Source of the DNA: Bacteroidota bacterium
GTDB taxonomy: Bacteria; Bacteroidota; Bacteroidia; Chitinophagales; Chitinophagaceae
Reading direction: 5' to 3'
NCBI GenBank assembly: GCA_023429825.1
Contig: JAEZDC010000048.1
Span: 1 to 49,498, forward strand
Length of the DNA stretch: 49,498 nt
Part shown: positions 1 through 6,804 of the stretch, one piece after another
Numbering within the stretch: the first letter of the stretch is position 1
How the letters are laid out: the number at the start of each line of letters is the position of its first letter
Notes under the pieces: model-generated
The model's input: the letters and a program-made list of their open reading frames with translations, nothing else
What the model was told of the DNA's origin: nothing
The model's database searches: none
Position numbers and translations under genes: made by a program

Positions 1-2
1 CC

Positions 3-329
3 TTTCGAAAGCGTCATCCCGGAGGCGAAACAAAAAAAGACGGCACACTTGTAAAAAATCAGCAAAGGTTGGGACCCTTAACGATGGAAGCAAGGCGCTG
101 GGGAATGAACCAGGTGTTGGCTATACAAAATGAAGTGAACGATGCCGCAGAAAAGCTGAATAAGCCTAAGGTTGATATTCTCAATAAAGAAGAAGTAGAT
201 CGAATCAATCAGTTAATAGCAGGTAACACTTGGCCGGATAAATGGACCGGTAATGAGCCAACCGCCGATACTGTGATGGATAAGTTTTTTTCAGACGGAT
301 CAGTTTTGCCTAATCTTTTTGGTTCATGA
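3..329 (+). CDS. Unidentified phage protein, C-terminal part only
   Basis: The reading frame is open from the left window edge (first full codon at 3) to the TGA at 327-329, so this is probably the C-terminal portion of a longer protein. A TTG at 69 and an ATG at 84 lie in frame, but the codons before them continue without a stop and read like protein (Arg/Lys/Gly-rich), which argues against a start there. The visible part is hydrophilic, with a helical, charged centre and an end rich in Trp, Pro and Asp. The family is not recognised. Its stop overlaps the next gene's start (ATGA), so both are probably cotranslated within the early region. Confidence 0.6.
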   Translation, partial: FRKRHPGGETKKDGTLVKNQQRLGPLTMEARRWGMNQVLAIQNEVNDAAEKLNKPKVDILNKEEVDRINQLIAGNTWPDKWTGNEPTADTVMDKFFSDGSVLPNLFGS

Positions 330-748
330 GCATCCGTTTTACCATATCACAACTGCAGCAACTTAAAAACGATGGAAAGATTAGGTCTTTTGAAGTGAAA
401 GACGCAGTAAAGCCTAAGCAGAAACTACCGAAAAAGAAAGGTAAGCAGGTGACGTATATCGAAAATCAATTAGCTCTATGGTGTAAGTCCAAAGGCTACA
501 ATCTGCTAAGTGAACACAGGTTTCATCCTGCGAGAAAATTCAGGTTTGACTATGCAATTGAAGAATTAATGATTGCAATTGAATATGAAGGATTGTTTTC
601 GGAAAAAAGCGGTCACACCACAATCTCAGGTTATAACAAAGACGTGGTTAAGTACAACCTGGCAGCTGAATGTGGCTGGACGGTTATCAGGTTTACCGCA
701 CTTAACTATAAAACAATTATCCAAGAATTAGAAAAACATACACGATGA
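326..748 (+). CDS. PD-(D/E)XK-like phage endonuclease
   Basis: This 140-residue protein has a Lys-rich N-terminal tail and then a small nuclease-like domain. Visible motifs are an early Glu (E46 in IENQL), an Asp in FRFDYA (D75), and IAIEYEG (E86, E88) on the next strand, followed by NKDVVKYN (K105, K109) and a closing GWTVIRFT strand. This order matches the VRR-NUC, Vsr-like or DUF559-like group of restriction-endonuclease folds that phages use in DNA repair, recombination or packaging. The usual Lys after the second acidic residue is replaced by Tyr87, so the catalytic Lys may sit elsewhere (K105 or K109). ATGA overlaps at both ends place it in an early operon. Fold assignment is fairly sure; the biological role is inferred. 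Confidence 0.7.
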   Translation: MSIRFTISQLQQLKNDGKIRSFEVKDAVKPKQKLPKKKGKQVTYIENQLALWCKSKGYNLLSEHRFHPARKFRFDYAIEELMIAIEYEGLFSEKSGHTTISGYNKDVVKYNLAAECGWTVIRFTALNYKTIIQELEKHTR

Positions 749-948
749 AGTTTGAAGAAATAAAAAAAGGAAAAAAGTATAAAAAGAAGGTTTCTCAGCA
801 GGCATTGGGCCGGAAGAATAAAGAAAACCTTCAGACTGATGTTTTCGTGCTTGATGTAAAAAAAGAAACCTGCGAAGTGCTTGCATCGATTGGCAGGATG
901 CCGGCTCAATGGTACACACGATCTAACTATCAATACTGGAAATCATGA
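745..948 (+). CDS. Small basic phage protein, unknown function
   Basis: The protein has 67 residues, with a very Lys-rich first third, a short beta-like middle (DVFVLDVKKETCEVLA) and an aromatic C-terminus (QWYTRSNYQYW). It has no signal peptide or membrane segment. Start and stop both overlap the neighbours by 4 nt, the usual arrangement in this operon, which is the main evidence that it is real. The family is not recognised. Confidence 0.6.
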   Translation: MKFEEIKKGKKYKKKVSQQALGRKNKENLQTDVFVLDVKKETCEVLASIGRMPAQWYTRSNYQYWKS

Positions 949-1361
949 TTACAGAAACTGGATTTGCAAAGGATCCATCCATAATGCCGGAAGGTATAGT
1001 TGTAACATTTGGAAAAGAGATGATCAAGGAGCAAGGAGGATTGAAAACATTTATCAAGGCGTTTCAAGAGACGATGTCGGATTATGACAATGGCGGATAT
1101 TGGATGCATACCTGTAGCAACTTCCCCACGATTGATATCGATCATATATACATTATCGTAGCAAATCGGTTATGGGGTCGTGTGTATTGCGGTGGCTTCA
1201 GAAAAAATCATGAGAAAAATATTGTTGGATATGGAGCGACCGGTAAACAAAAACTGATGGATAAACCTTTCGTGATTTTATCCGGTCCTTTTGAAAAATG
1301 CCCTTTTAAACGCGAGTTGAAAGGGTTCCAAGGGTTCCGTTACTGTACAAAACTTTTCTGA
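945..1361 (+). CDS. Unidentified phage early protein
   Basis: The protein has 138 residues and no export signal. The N-terminal third looks helical (FGKEMIKEQGGLKTFIKAF). The middle alternates hydrophobic and aromatic residues (IYIIVANRLWGRVYCGGF), and the C-terminal third holds a compact Cys/Phe motif, PFEKCPFKRELKGFQGFRYC. The stop overlaps the next start. It resembles the small single-domain proteins often found in early regions of Bacteroidota phages, but no function can be given. Confidence 0.6.
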   Translation: MITETGFAKDPSIMPEGIVVTFGKEMIKEQGGLKTFIKAFQETMSDYDNGGYWMHTCSNFPTIDIDHIYIIVANRLWGRVYCGGFRKNHEKNIVGYGATGKQKLMDKPFVILSGPFEKCPFKRELKGFQGFRYCTKLF

Positions 1362-1732
1362 TGGAGAGATTAGGCAAAAAATTAAAACTAGGAGAGACAT
1401 TCATTACATCTACCAAACGAATGACTAAAGATCGATCTGCTATGTCGCAATGGAATGAACAGATGAATGGCCCTCTAATTACTTATGAGGTATTGCGTCC
1501 GGGTATGATTAGAACATTTATGAAAGGGAAAAGAAATTATCTGTGTGAAGTACTTGCTCTGGTTGAACTAAGAACCGGTTACTATGGGATAACGCTAGTG
1601 AGTAAACAACCAAAAGCCACTGTTGAAGATTACGAACAACAAAATATCAGATGGCGACACGCCGGAGCTGTATATACCGGGTATAATCGCTGGTGGCAAT
1701 TTAATTACTTAGTTAAAGTCATAGAGAATTGA
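1361..1732 (+). CDS. Unidentified phage early protein
   Basis: This is a soluble 123-residue protein with many aromatic residues near the end (RWRHAGAVYTGYNRWWQFNY). The middle contains a beta-rich stretch (YLCEVLALVELRTGYYGITLV). The start overlaps the previous stop and the next gene begins 1 nt after its stop. The beta-rich, aromatic composition next to an ASCH-like gene hints at a small nucleic-acid-binding barrel, but that is only an inference. Confidence 0.55.
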   Translation: MERLGKKLKLGETFITSTKRMTKDRSAMSQWNEQMNGPLITYEVLRPGMIRTFMKGKRNYLCEVLALVELRTGYYGITLVSKQPKATVEDYEQQNIRWRHAGAVYTGYNRWWQFNYLVKVIEN

Positions 1733-1733
1733 T

Positions 1734-2192
1734 ATGAATAGGATATTACCAGTAATAACTCTATACCAGCCATGGGCGACATGGATCATGCGGGAGTGGA
1801 AAACGATTGAAACCCGCACACATAATCGCTTCCAATGTCTGAAAGGGCAGACTATACTCATTCATGCTGGACAGAAAACAGACTACAGCGAAGTAGCTAC
1901 AAAAAATAACTATCTAACATGGGAGCAGATCTGTTATAAACCAGAGGAACTCGTTAACGGATTCATCCTCGGCCATGTTCATGTATCTGGCTTTAAGAAG
2001 CTCGACGTCTCTCATTCAAAATCAGCACTTATCGATTGTGAGCACACTGAAAGGTGGGGCTTGTTCCTTGAAAAAATACATTGCTTTGATGTTCCGATAC
2101 CAGTTCAAGGCGAAATGGGAATATGGTATTTCGACCATGAACTTATGCAAAAAGTAAAAAAGCCAAAACAACAACTACCATCCTTATTTTAA
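1734..2192 (+). CDS. ASCH-like domain protein
   Basis: The protein has 152 residues. Its opening, ITLYQPWATWIM followed by the basic patch EWKTIETRTH (about residues 8-30), matches the N-terminal signature of ASCH domains (aromatic-Pro-Trp-Ala, then Lys-x-x-Glu-x-Arg). A later strand FILGHVHVSGF and the closing GEMGIWYF also fit the ASCH/PUA-like barrel, whose members bind RNA or modified nucleotides. It lies last in the + strand early operon and overlaps the 3' end of a minus-strand gene by 9 nt. A role in RNA binding or recognition of modified bases is a family-level inference. Confidence 0.7.
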   Translation: MNRILPVITLYQPWATWIMREWKTIETRTHNRFQCLKGQTILIHAGQKTDYSEVATKNNYLTWEQICYKPEELVNGFILGHVHVSGFKKLDVSHSKSALIDCEHTERWGLFLEKIHCFDVPIPVQGEMGIWYFDHELMQKVKKPKQQLPSLF

Positions 2193-2468
2193 TTTCGACT
2201 CATTAGCATCATCGTAGTCTTTATTATGACGTGCCTCGATGGCTTGGTACATTAATCGAAAGAACTCATAATCGCTATGATCACGTTCCGGCAGTAGGCA
2301 GGTACCCAGAGCAGCTTCACAAATGAAAGTGTTGGTTTTGAACTTCTGGTTGAATGTCGGATGTTCGCAGGTTATAGCCAGCTGGATGCCGGTGGTACCT
2401 TGAATGAAGAATATAACTTGCTCTTGGTCATATTCAAACTGGAGCGGAGTCGGTTGCTGGTATCTCAT
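2184..2468 (-). CDS. Unidentified minus-strand phage protein
   Basis: This 94-residue soluble acidic protein lies on the opposite strand to nearly all other phage genes. Its start shares one base with the stop of the gene upstream on the minus strand (TAATG), a typical two-gene operon junction. Its 3' end overlaps the convergent ASCH-like gene by 9 nt. No recognised domain is visible; the central part has several Cys residues and aromatic strands. Confidence 0.5.
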   Translation of the reverse strand: MRYQQPTPLQFEYDQEQVIFFIQGTTGIQLAITCEHPTFNQKFKTNTFICEAALGTCLLPERDHSDYEFFRLMYQAIEARHNKDYDDANESKLK

Positions 2469-2710
2469 TATCCAAAATAGTTTGCTTTTAAATCTTCTTC
2501 CATTTCCTTCATGATCTCTGGAAGCAGGTTATTAGATAGTGCATAGTCAACCACAGCTTGGTCGTCTTTCCATTCAAATTCTTCGCCTTTAACTTTCTTA
2601 ATGATTTTCGCCGAAGCATCAATGAAGGAATCCCTTAGGATATCGTGCAGCGTAAGTTGCCATGAATATTCTTCCAGTGGAAGCTCGTAATTGTGTTGTA
2701 CGTAAAGCAT
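2468..2710 (-). CDS. Unidentified acidic minus-strand phage protein
   Basis: The protein has 80 residues, is acidic and mostly helical in appearance, with the C-terminal stretch EIMKEMEEDLKANYFG. It is the first gene of a two-gene minus-strand unit whose promoter must lie in the short gap 2711-2745, back to back with the + strand gene at 2746. Small acidic helical proteins in such units can be anti-repressors or inhibitors, but nothing in the sequence proves this. Confidence 0.5.
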   Translation of the reverse strand: MLYVQHNYELPLEEYSWQLTLHDILRDSFIDASAKIIKKVKGEEFEWKDDQAVVDYALSNNLLPEIMKEMEEDLKANYFG

Positions 2711-2745
2711 AAGCAGATTGGAATAATTTTTTCTAATTTACTTGA

Positions 2746-2958
2746 ATGGATGATAACACCAAAGTTTGGTTCGGTAAATACCGGGACAAGAAAACACTGG
2801 GTGAGCTATCCAACGGGTACCTGCAGACTTTATACGATCGGCAAAAGGAAGATATGTCGCCAGCTCTCAAAGAGTATATCATACAGCGTGTACCGGTGCT
2901 AAGGGCTACGGTAGGTCGCAAAGATCCTGACAGGGAGGACAACCAACAAGCTGATTGA
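2746..2958 (+). CDS. DUF3820-like small protein
   Basis: The protein has 70 residues. The motif FGKYRDKKTLGELSNGYLQTLYDR (residues 9-32, split here as FGKY, KTLGEL and GYLQTLYDR) matches the DUF3820 pattern of an FGKYKGK-like opening, a Leu/Pro-rich turn and a tyrosine-tryptophan-like helix. These proteins often lie next to phage replication and exonuclease genes; their molecular role is not settled. It stands alone on the + strand, divergent from the minus-strand pair at 2184-2710. Confidence 0.7.
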   Translation: MDDNTKVWFGKYRDKKTLGELSNGYLQTLYDRQKEDMSPALKEYIIQRVPVLRATVGRKDPDREDNQQAD

Positions 2959-3077
2959 CAGTGCTCAAGTGTATAAAAGGTGCCGGAAGACACAAAAAGA
3001 CACAAAAGTGGTAAAAAGTAGTACAGAGTAATACCAATTCCTATAAATTTGAACCGTGAACTTTGGACAAGGTTCAT

Positions 3078-3113
3078 AAAAAAGGCCCCGGAATGTGACT
3101 AGCATCCGAGGCC
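3078..3113 (-). terminator. Rho-independent terminator for the minus-strand unit
   Basis: Read on the minus strand, GGCCTCGGA at 3113-3105 pairs with TCCGGGGCC at 3092-3084 (9 bp, one G-U pair, 12-nt loop) and is followed by six T residues (3083-3078). It lies 15 nt past the stop of the 36-residue minus-strand gene, so it closes that transcript. Confidence 0.8.
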
Positions 3114-3128
3114 CGGTTCTTAAGAAGG

Positions 3129-3239
3129 TTAGAGATTTATGATCTCCACTACCAACTTAAGGGCCATCAAAATCTGAATGATAAGGGCCAGGACTTGACG
3201 ACCATCAGTTCTGGCTTCTTTGTTTGGATTGCTATCCAT
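3129..3239 (-). CDS. 36-residue hydrophobic small protein
   Basis: The ATG at 3239-3237 opens a 36-residue frame that ends at TAA 3131-3129. The N-terminal half is polar and charged (MDSNPNKEARTDGRQ) and the C-terminal half is a continuous hydrophobic helix (VLALIIQILMALKLVVEII), long enough to sit in or on the membrane. It starts 5 nt after the stop of the longer minus-strand frame and is followed by a strong terminator, which supports a real gene. Size and layout recall small membrane-active peptides, such as holin-like proteins or type I toxins. No antisense antitoxin RNA is evident, so the role is open. Confidence 0.6.
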   Translation of the reverse strand: MDSNPNKEARTDGRQVLALIIQILMALKLVVEIINL

Positions 3240-3244
3240 TGGGT

Positions 3245-3583
3245 TTAGTGTATACCGGTTTTTTCCGGCAACTTCTTTATTACATACCCCACAACAACTT
3301 CAATGAACAAACCCATTTCAGACAGGGCGAACTTAGTCGCGAAATATTGAAAAAAAAATTTTTTAATCATCTTTTTCATTGTTCGTTGAGTTATCAACAG
3401 ATTGATGTTCACTAACTGTGGAAACAGATTATATGTACCACTCATTATCAGTATCAAATATCTTTTCTGTTCCACGTTCCACGACATCCAATTTTCTTTT
3501 TTCTTGCCATCTGGCAATACCATCATGCTAATATTAGCATCCCCTCTATAAGTATAGTAGCGCTTATCCGTTTCTTGTGCCAT
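3245..3583 (-). CDS. Possible minus-strand phage protein with basic hydrophobic C-terminus
   Basis: This 112-residue frame sits directly upstream of the 36-residue small protein and shares its terminator. The N-terminal part is polar (tyrosine-rich, then GKKKENWMSW). The C-terminal part, from the internal Met of MKKMIKKFFFQYF onward, is basic then hydrophobic (LFIEVVVGYVIKKL). The two halves differ so much that the real gene may be only the last 44 residues, starting at the internal Met. No family is recognised. Codon use around 3350-3400 is very A/T-rich, and the sequence TTATCAACA (DnaA-box-like) lies inside the frame. Confidence 0.4.
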   Translation of the reverse strand: MAQETDKRYYTYRGDANISMMVLPDGKKKENWMSWNVEQKRYLILIMSGTYNLFPQLVNINLLITQRTMKKMIKKFFFQYFATKFALSEMGLFIEVVVGYVIKKLPEKTGIH

Positions 3584-3932
3584 ATATCTGTATATATAAA
3601 TTCATCGTTTTTGTTTTCCAGATCTAAACCTAAGCCTCCAGTTCCGGCAAAGGGGTGTAAATATTTTACATAGCCCTTAAAATTACCACCAGCCGGGCCG
3701 CTGCTTTGCCCTCATGTATCCAGCACGCATCCCCTTAATCGGTGAATCTTGCTTATAGAACCCTGCACCCGTATGTATAAGAACCCTTTTTTTGTTTGAC
3801 TTAGAAAAACATAGCAAATTGAATTTGCATTGTCAAGAGCTACCGAGTCACAAACAAAAATATCTTTCTACCTCCCACGACACAACATTTCACATTCTCA
3901 CAGTTGTGAATAACCGTTCAATCGCTTTTCAG

Positions 3933-3997
3933 ACTGATACAGAAGTTTATCAATCTGTCATTTTCCTTACAAACTGATAAGAAAGTTTATCAATATG
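3933..3997. repeat. Two 25-bp direct repeats in the gene-free regulatory region
   Basis: Units at 3933-3957 and 3973-3997 share 21 of 25 positions, with the identical core GTTTATCAAT. They are exactly 40 bp apart start to start. A TGTGAATAA sequence, which reads TTATTCACA (a DnaA-box match) on the minus strand, lies just before them at 3905-3913, and TGTGGAAAA at about 4004 is a weaker copy. Apart from this and the elements listed separately, the stretch 3590-4339 holds no gene I can support. The arrangement could be a replication origin or an operator. Confidence 0.5.
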
Positions 3998-4190
3998 CAA
4001 TTCACTTTTGTGGAAAAAATAATAGATCAAAGAACTACTTCCGTCAGCTTCCCGGATAGTATAAGTTTAGGAAGAGCTTAGGAGCACAAAGGTCATATCT
4101 CACATTCTGCATCTGTCAACATTCCTTCAACATTCTATCAGCAAACTTAATATCGATCATACACCGAACACCATTTGGTTAGGAACTATG

Positions 4191-4230
4191 TGTGACCTCA
4201 AGTGACCATCTGTGACCTTTAGTGACTTTC
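4191..4230 (+). promoter_or_regulatory. Four GTGAC boxes at exact 10-bp spacing
   Basis: GTGAC occurs at 4192, 4202, 4212 and 4222, one per helical turn, within two tandem 20-bp units (TGTGACCTCAAGTGACCATC and TGTGACCTTTAGTGACTTTC). The array ends about 53 bp before the presumed promoter of the packaging operon. Boxes on one face of the helix are typical of cooperative binding by an activator, repressor or replication initiator. The binding protein is unknown. Confidence 0.6.
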
Positions 4231-4282
4231 ATAGAATAAATATCAGAGAAAGATGAATTTTAGAAAAGGACAATGGGCGGAC

Positions 4283-4316
4283 TTGTACTTTTGAATAGTA
4301 ACAATTACTATTTTTG
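4283..4316 (+). promoter_or_regulatory. Promoter with overlapping palindrome before the methyltransferase/terminase operon
   Basis: TATTTTTG at 4309-4316 fits the Bacteroidota -7 element TAnnTTTG. TTG triplets upstream at 4283 and 4291 could serve as the -33 element, though neither spacing (23 or 15 nt) is the ideal 19-20. The palindrome AATAGTAA-caa-TTACTATT (4294-4312) overlaps the -7 element and would be a natural operator. The next gene starts at 4340. Confidence 0.55.
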
Positions 4317-4339
4317 AGACATAATACGACACTTATAAT

Positions 4340-5815
4340 ATGACGATGCAGCCCCAAAAGACGACTTTACAATCCCGGGTTATTGAGACTAAATCAATCA
4401 ATTGGAAAGAGTTACAGTTCATTCAGCAAGAAGACTTTAAGGAATTACCGAAGGAAGCGAAAGCGAAACTCAAAACGTCAGTTCTATCCAACAATTTCAC
4501 GCAACCTTTTTATGTGTGGAAGGATCCTGAAAGTGCCATAATGTTTTGCTTAGATGGTAAACATAGAGTTAAGATATTGGAGGAGCTGGTGGAAGAACAG
4601 CATCAGGTACCGGACCTCCTACCTGCCACATTCATCCAATGTGACAATAAGCAGGAAGCTGCAAAGCTTGTTCTGATATATTCATCCCTTTACGCTAAGA
4701 TCACCCAGCAGGGTTTATTTGACTTCATTCAAATGTATGATCTTGAATACGACGATATCAAGGTAGAGATGCATATACCGGATTTCTCGTCCGATCGGTT
4801 TGAGCAGAAATTTGATTTATACGAAACCCATGATTGCGAAGAAAACGAAGGGACAGATTCGGGAGATATTCTTGTTCAACCTGGCGATCTGTTTGAGATC
4901 AACAGTCACCGGATTATTTGCGGTTCATTTACAGATGCCGGGACAGTTGGGGAGCTAATGAATGGTAAAAAGGCACGCATTCTCAACTGTGATCCTCCTT
5001 ATAACCTACCTGCAGACTTCTTTTTGAAGGATAACAGGAAGACTCACAACCATTCTGACTTTGCAATGGGTGCCGGTGAGATGTCTGATGAGGAGTTCGT
5101 AGAGTTCCTCGCGCTCATCATGCAACGTGCTGTTGACCACTCGATGCCCGGTGCAATTCATTACATCTTTATGGACTTCCGTCATTGCTGGCATATGACT
5201 GAAGCAGGTAGAAGGGTTTACGGTACCGTACAGCCAAAACAGCTATGCGTTTGGAACAAGGATATTATGGCTAACGGGTCTTTCTACCGAGCTAAGCAGG
5301 AGTTGTGTTTTGTTTTCTCTAATGAGCAGGCAAAGGCTTTATGGAATAAAGACCTGCTTGATCATGGAGGCTTCTATAAAGACAACAATGAGCTGGTATT
5401 CATATTCAAGTCAGGTGATGATGATGTTAAGCATTTGAGTCATCTGGATTTAAAAGACAGGATCCGTACAAACGTATGGAGCTATCCATCTGCCAACAGC
5501 ACAGCCAACCCTGACAGGTACGAGTTAAAGAATCACCCGACCCCTAAGCCGGTGCAGATGATCGCTGATGCAATACTCGATACTACAAATGAGGGTGACA
5601 TTGTTATCGATTGGTTCTTAGGTAGTGGCACATGCCTCATTGCATGCGAGCAGACTAAAAGGCTTTGTTATGCTACTGAGATAGAGCCGAAATATGTTCA
5701 ATCAATTATCAAACGATATCTGAGCTTTTGTTCTAAGAAAGGAATTGAGGTTAATTTCGCTCATATCAATGGGCAGCTAACCTTAAATGACTTCACGGAT
5801 GAAAGAGCAGAGTAA
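4340..5815 (+). CDS. ParB-like domain fused to a DNA methyltransferase
   Basis: The protein has 491 residues. The N-terminal part (about 20-130) is ParB/Srx-like, with LDGKHRVKIL at 71-80 matching the ParB-like DGxHR motif. The methyltransferase part has the catalytic DPPY at 218-221 first and the cofactor-binding DWFLGSG at 424-430 last, the order of beta-class N6-adenine/N4-cytosine enzymes. DPPY favours N6-adenine. Such fusions are frequent in phages and protect phage DNA or regulate it. Between the motifs, a segment of about 30 residues is present twice (302-327 and 332-357: VWNKD...SFYR..ELCFVF and LWNKD...GFYK..ELVFIF). ATG 4346 is an alternative start. It leads the packaging operon. 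Confidence 0.9.
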   Translation: MTMQPQKTTLQSRVIETKSINWKELQFIQQEDFKELPKEAKAKLKTSVLSNNFTQPFYVWKDPESAIMFCLDGKHRVKILEELVEEQHQVPDLLPATFIQCDNKQEAAKLVLIYSSLYAKITQQGLFDFIQMYDLEYDDIKVEMHIPDFSSDRFEQKFDLYETHDCEENEGTDSGDILVQPGDLFEINSHRIICGSFTDAGTVGELMNGKKARILNCDPPYNLPADFFLKDNRKTHNHSDFAMGAGEMSDEEFVEFLALIMQRAVDHSMPGAIHYIFMDFRHCWHMTEAGRRVYGTVQPKQLCVWNKDIMANGSFYRAKQELCFVFSNEQAKALWNKDLLDHGGFYKDNNELVFIFKSGDDDVKHLSHLDLKDRIRTNVWSYPSANSTANPDRYELKNHPTPKPVQMIADAILDTTNEGDIVIDWFLGSGTCLIACEQTKRLCYATEIEPKYVQSIIKRYLSFCSKKGIEVNFAHINGQLTLNDFTDERAE

Positions 5816-6044
5816 AAAAGAACTTGAGATTATGGCAGCGGCGAAACGTACAGTTATCGATTATCTGCAGGATGAACTGAAAGTCAACTCAGATGCCTTA
5901 AGAGCTTATGAGCCTACAGCAATGGAAGGCTTAACTGATGAAGTGAAGAAGTTGCGTGAAGTTCAGGCAATGATTCTGCGTGATCGTATAGCTGAGATCA
6001 ACCGCCATATTGCTGTGATCAAGAGGATGTATCCTGAATCTTAA
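5787..6044 (+). CDS. Small helical phage protein
   Basis: The frame encodes 85 residues and overlaps the methyltransferase 3' end by 29 nt; an in-frame ATG at 5799 gives a shorter overlap and may be the true start. The sequence is charged and helical throughout (RTVIDYLQDELK, then ILRDRIAEINRHIAVIKRMY) with coiled-coil character. It lies between the methyltransferase and the terminase genes. No family is recognised. Confidence 0.6.
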   Translation: MTSRMKEQSKKELEIMAAAKRTVIDYLQDELKVNSDALRAYEPTAMEGLTDEVKKLREVQAMILRDRIAEINRHIAVIKRMYPES

Positions 6045-6055
6045 AATGCTTAAAT

Positions 6056-6352
6056 ATGGACGCCCCCAAATTCTGTATGTGCTGCGGAGTTCCGCTTCAT
6101 TTACATGCGACCTGCTGCGGCTGGGATAATGCTCACCTAGTCGTTTTCCAGAATGATAACCTGTATGGTTTTGCAGCAACTACGTCTGCCGAGGAGAAAG
6201 AATTGCGTTGGCTAATATCACAGTCACCGAATGCAGAGGCTATCGCTGCAAAGACGTTTCCGTTATACAATGACGGATCTGTATCCTTTGTTATTAAAAA
6301 TCTGAATGAAGGATTTAGTTTTCCCGTAACACCAATGAAAATTGGCGACTGA
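6056..6352 (+). CDS. Small Cys-rich phage protein
   Basis: The protein has 98 residues. Cys residues at 7, 9, 10, 20 and 21 (CMCC and CC, with His 15 and 17 between) could bind a metal in the first 25 residues. The rest looks like a small beta-rich domain ending in NEGFSFPVTPMKIGD. Its stop overlaps the start of the small terminase gene (ATGA). The function is unknown; the position before the terminase suggests a DNA-packaging accessory at most. Confidence 0.6.
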   Translation: MDAPKFCMCCGVPLHLHATCCGWDNAHLVVFQNDNLYGFAATTSAEEKELRWLISQSPNAEAIAAKTFPLYNDGSVSFVIKNLNEGFSFPVTPMKIGD

Positions 6353-6792
6353 TGCCTGCGATCGATAAAATAGAATACGAGAAGCGTATCCGCATTGTAC
6401 AAGAGTGGCTGATCGATGATTGGTCGCCTACGGATATCATTGCACAAGTCAACCAAAAGTGGGGCATTGAAGAACGCCAGGCGAAAAGGTATATAGCTGA
6501 TGCCCGGGAAAGATGGCATCAAGAAGAGCAGGAGTTACTGGATAAGAAGCGTCAGCGTAAAGTGAAGAAATTGCAGAAGCTAGCACGGACCTTAAAGGAT
6601 GAGTATAAGGGAACGCCATCAGGCATAAGAGCTCAACTGCAGGTGGAACGTGAGATCATCACATTAGAATCATTAAGGCCTGCAACCAAAGTAGAATTAA
6701 CCGGAGCAGGTGGAACAGATCTATTCGCCAACAAATCAGATGATGAATTAAAAAAGCTTTTGGAAGAAACTATCTCCAAGATAAAGGATTAG
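6352..6792 (+). CDS. Putative terminase small subunit
   Basis: This 146-residue protein lies immediately upstream of the large terminase (12-nt gap). The N-terminal 60 residues have the form of a DNA-binding helix-turn-helix (VQEWLIDDWSPTDIIAQV then GIEERQAKRYIADARERW). A basic coiled-coil stretch (KKRQRKVKKLQKLARTL) and an acidic C-terminal helix (SDDELKKLLEETISKI) follow. That three-part layout of DNA binding, oligomerisation and large-subunit contact is typical of TerS, which recognises the packaging site. The identity rests on layout and position rather than a diagnostic motif. The stop is TAG; reading through it would join the frame to the large subunit, but nothing suggests this happens. 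Confidence 0.75.
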   Translation: MPAIDKIEYEKRIRIVQEWLIDDWSPTDIIAQVNQKWGIEERQAKRYIADARERWHQEEQELLDKKRQRKVKKLQKLARTLKDEYKGTPSGIRAQLQVEREIITLESLRPATKVELTGAGGTDLFANKSDDELKKLLEETISKIKD

Positions 6793-6804
6793 CCTACCAA
6801 CCCC

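Noticed and set aside
2733..3077. 114-codon minus-strand frame.
   Set aside because: It covers the DUF3820-like gene on the other strand and has no sensible protein pattern; it is a shadow frame.
6133..6522. 129-codon minus-strand frame across the Cys-rich and small terminase genes.
   Set aside because: It lies antisense to two well-supported genes and shows no domain pattern.
6790..6804. In-frame TAG between the small and large terminase genes, and TAG inside the gene at 13317, as signs of TAG recoding in the phage.
   Set aside because: Other phage genes end normally at TAG (8632, 9779), and no suppressor tRNA is visible in the window. Recoding is not supported.
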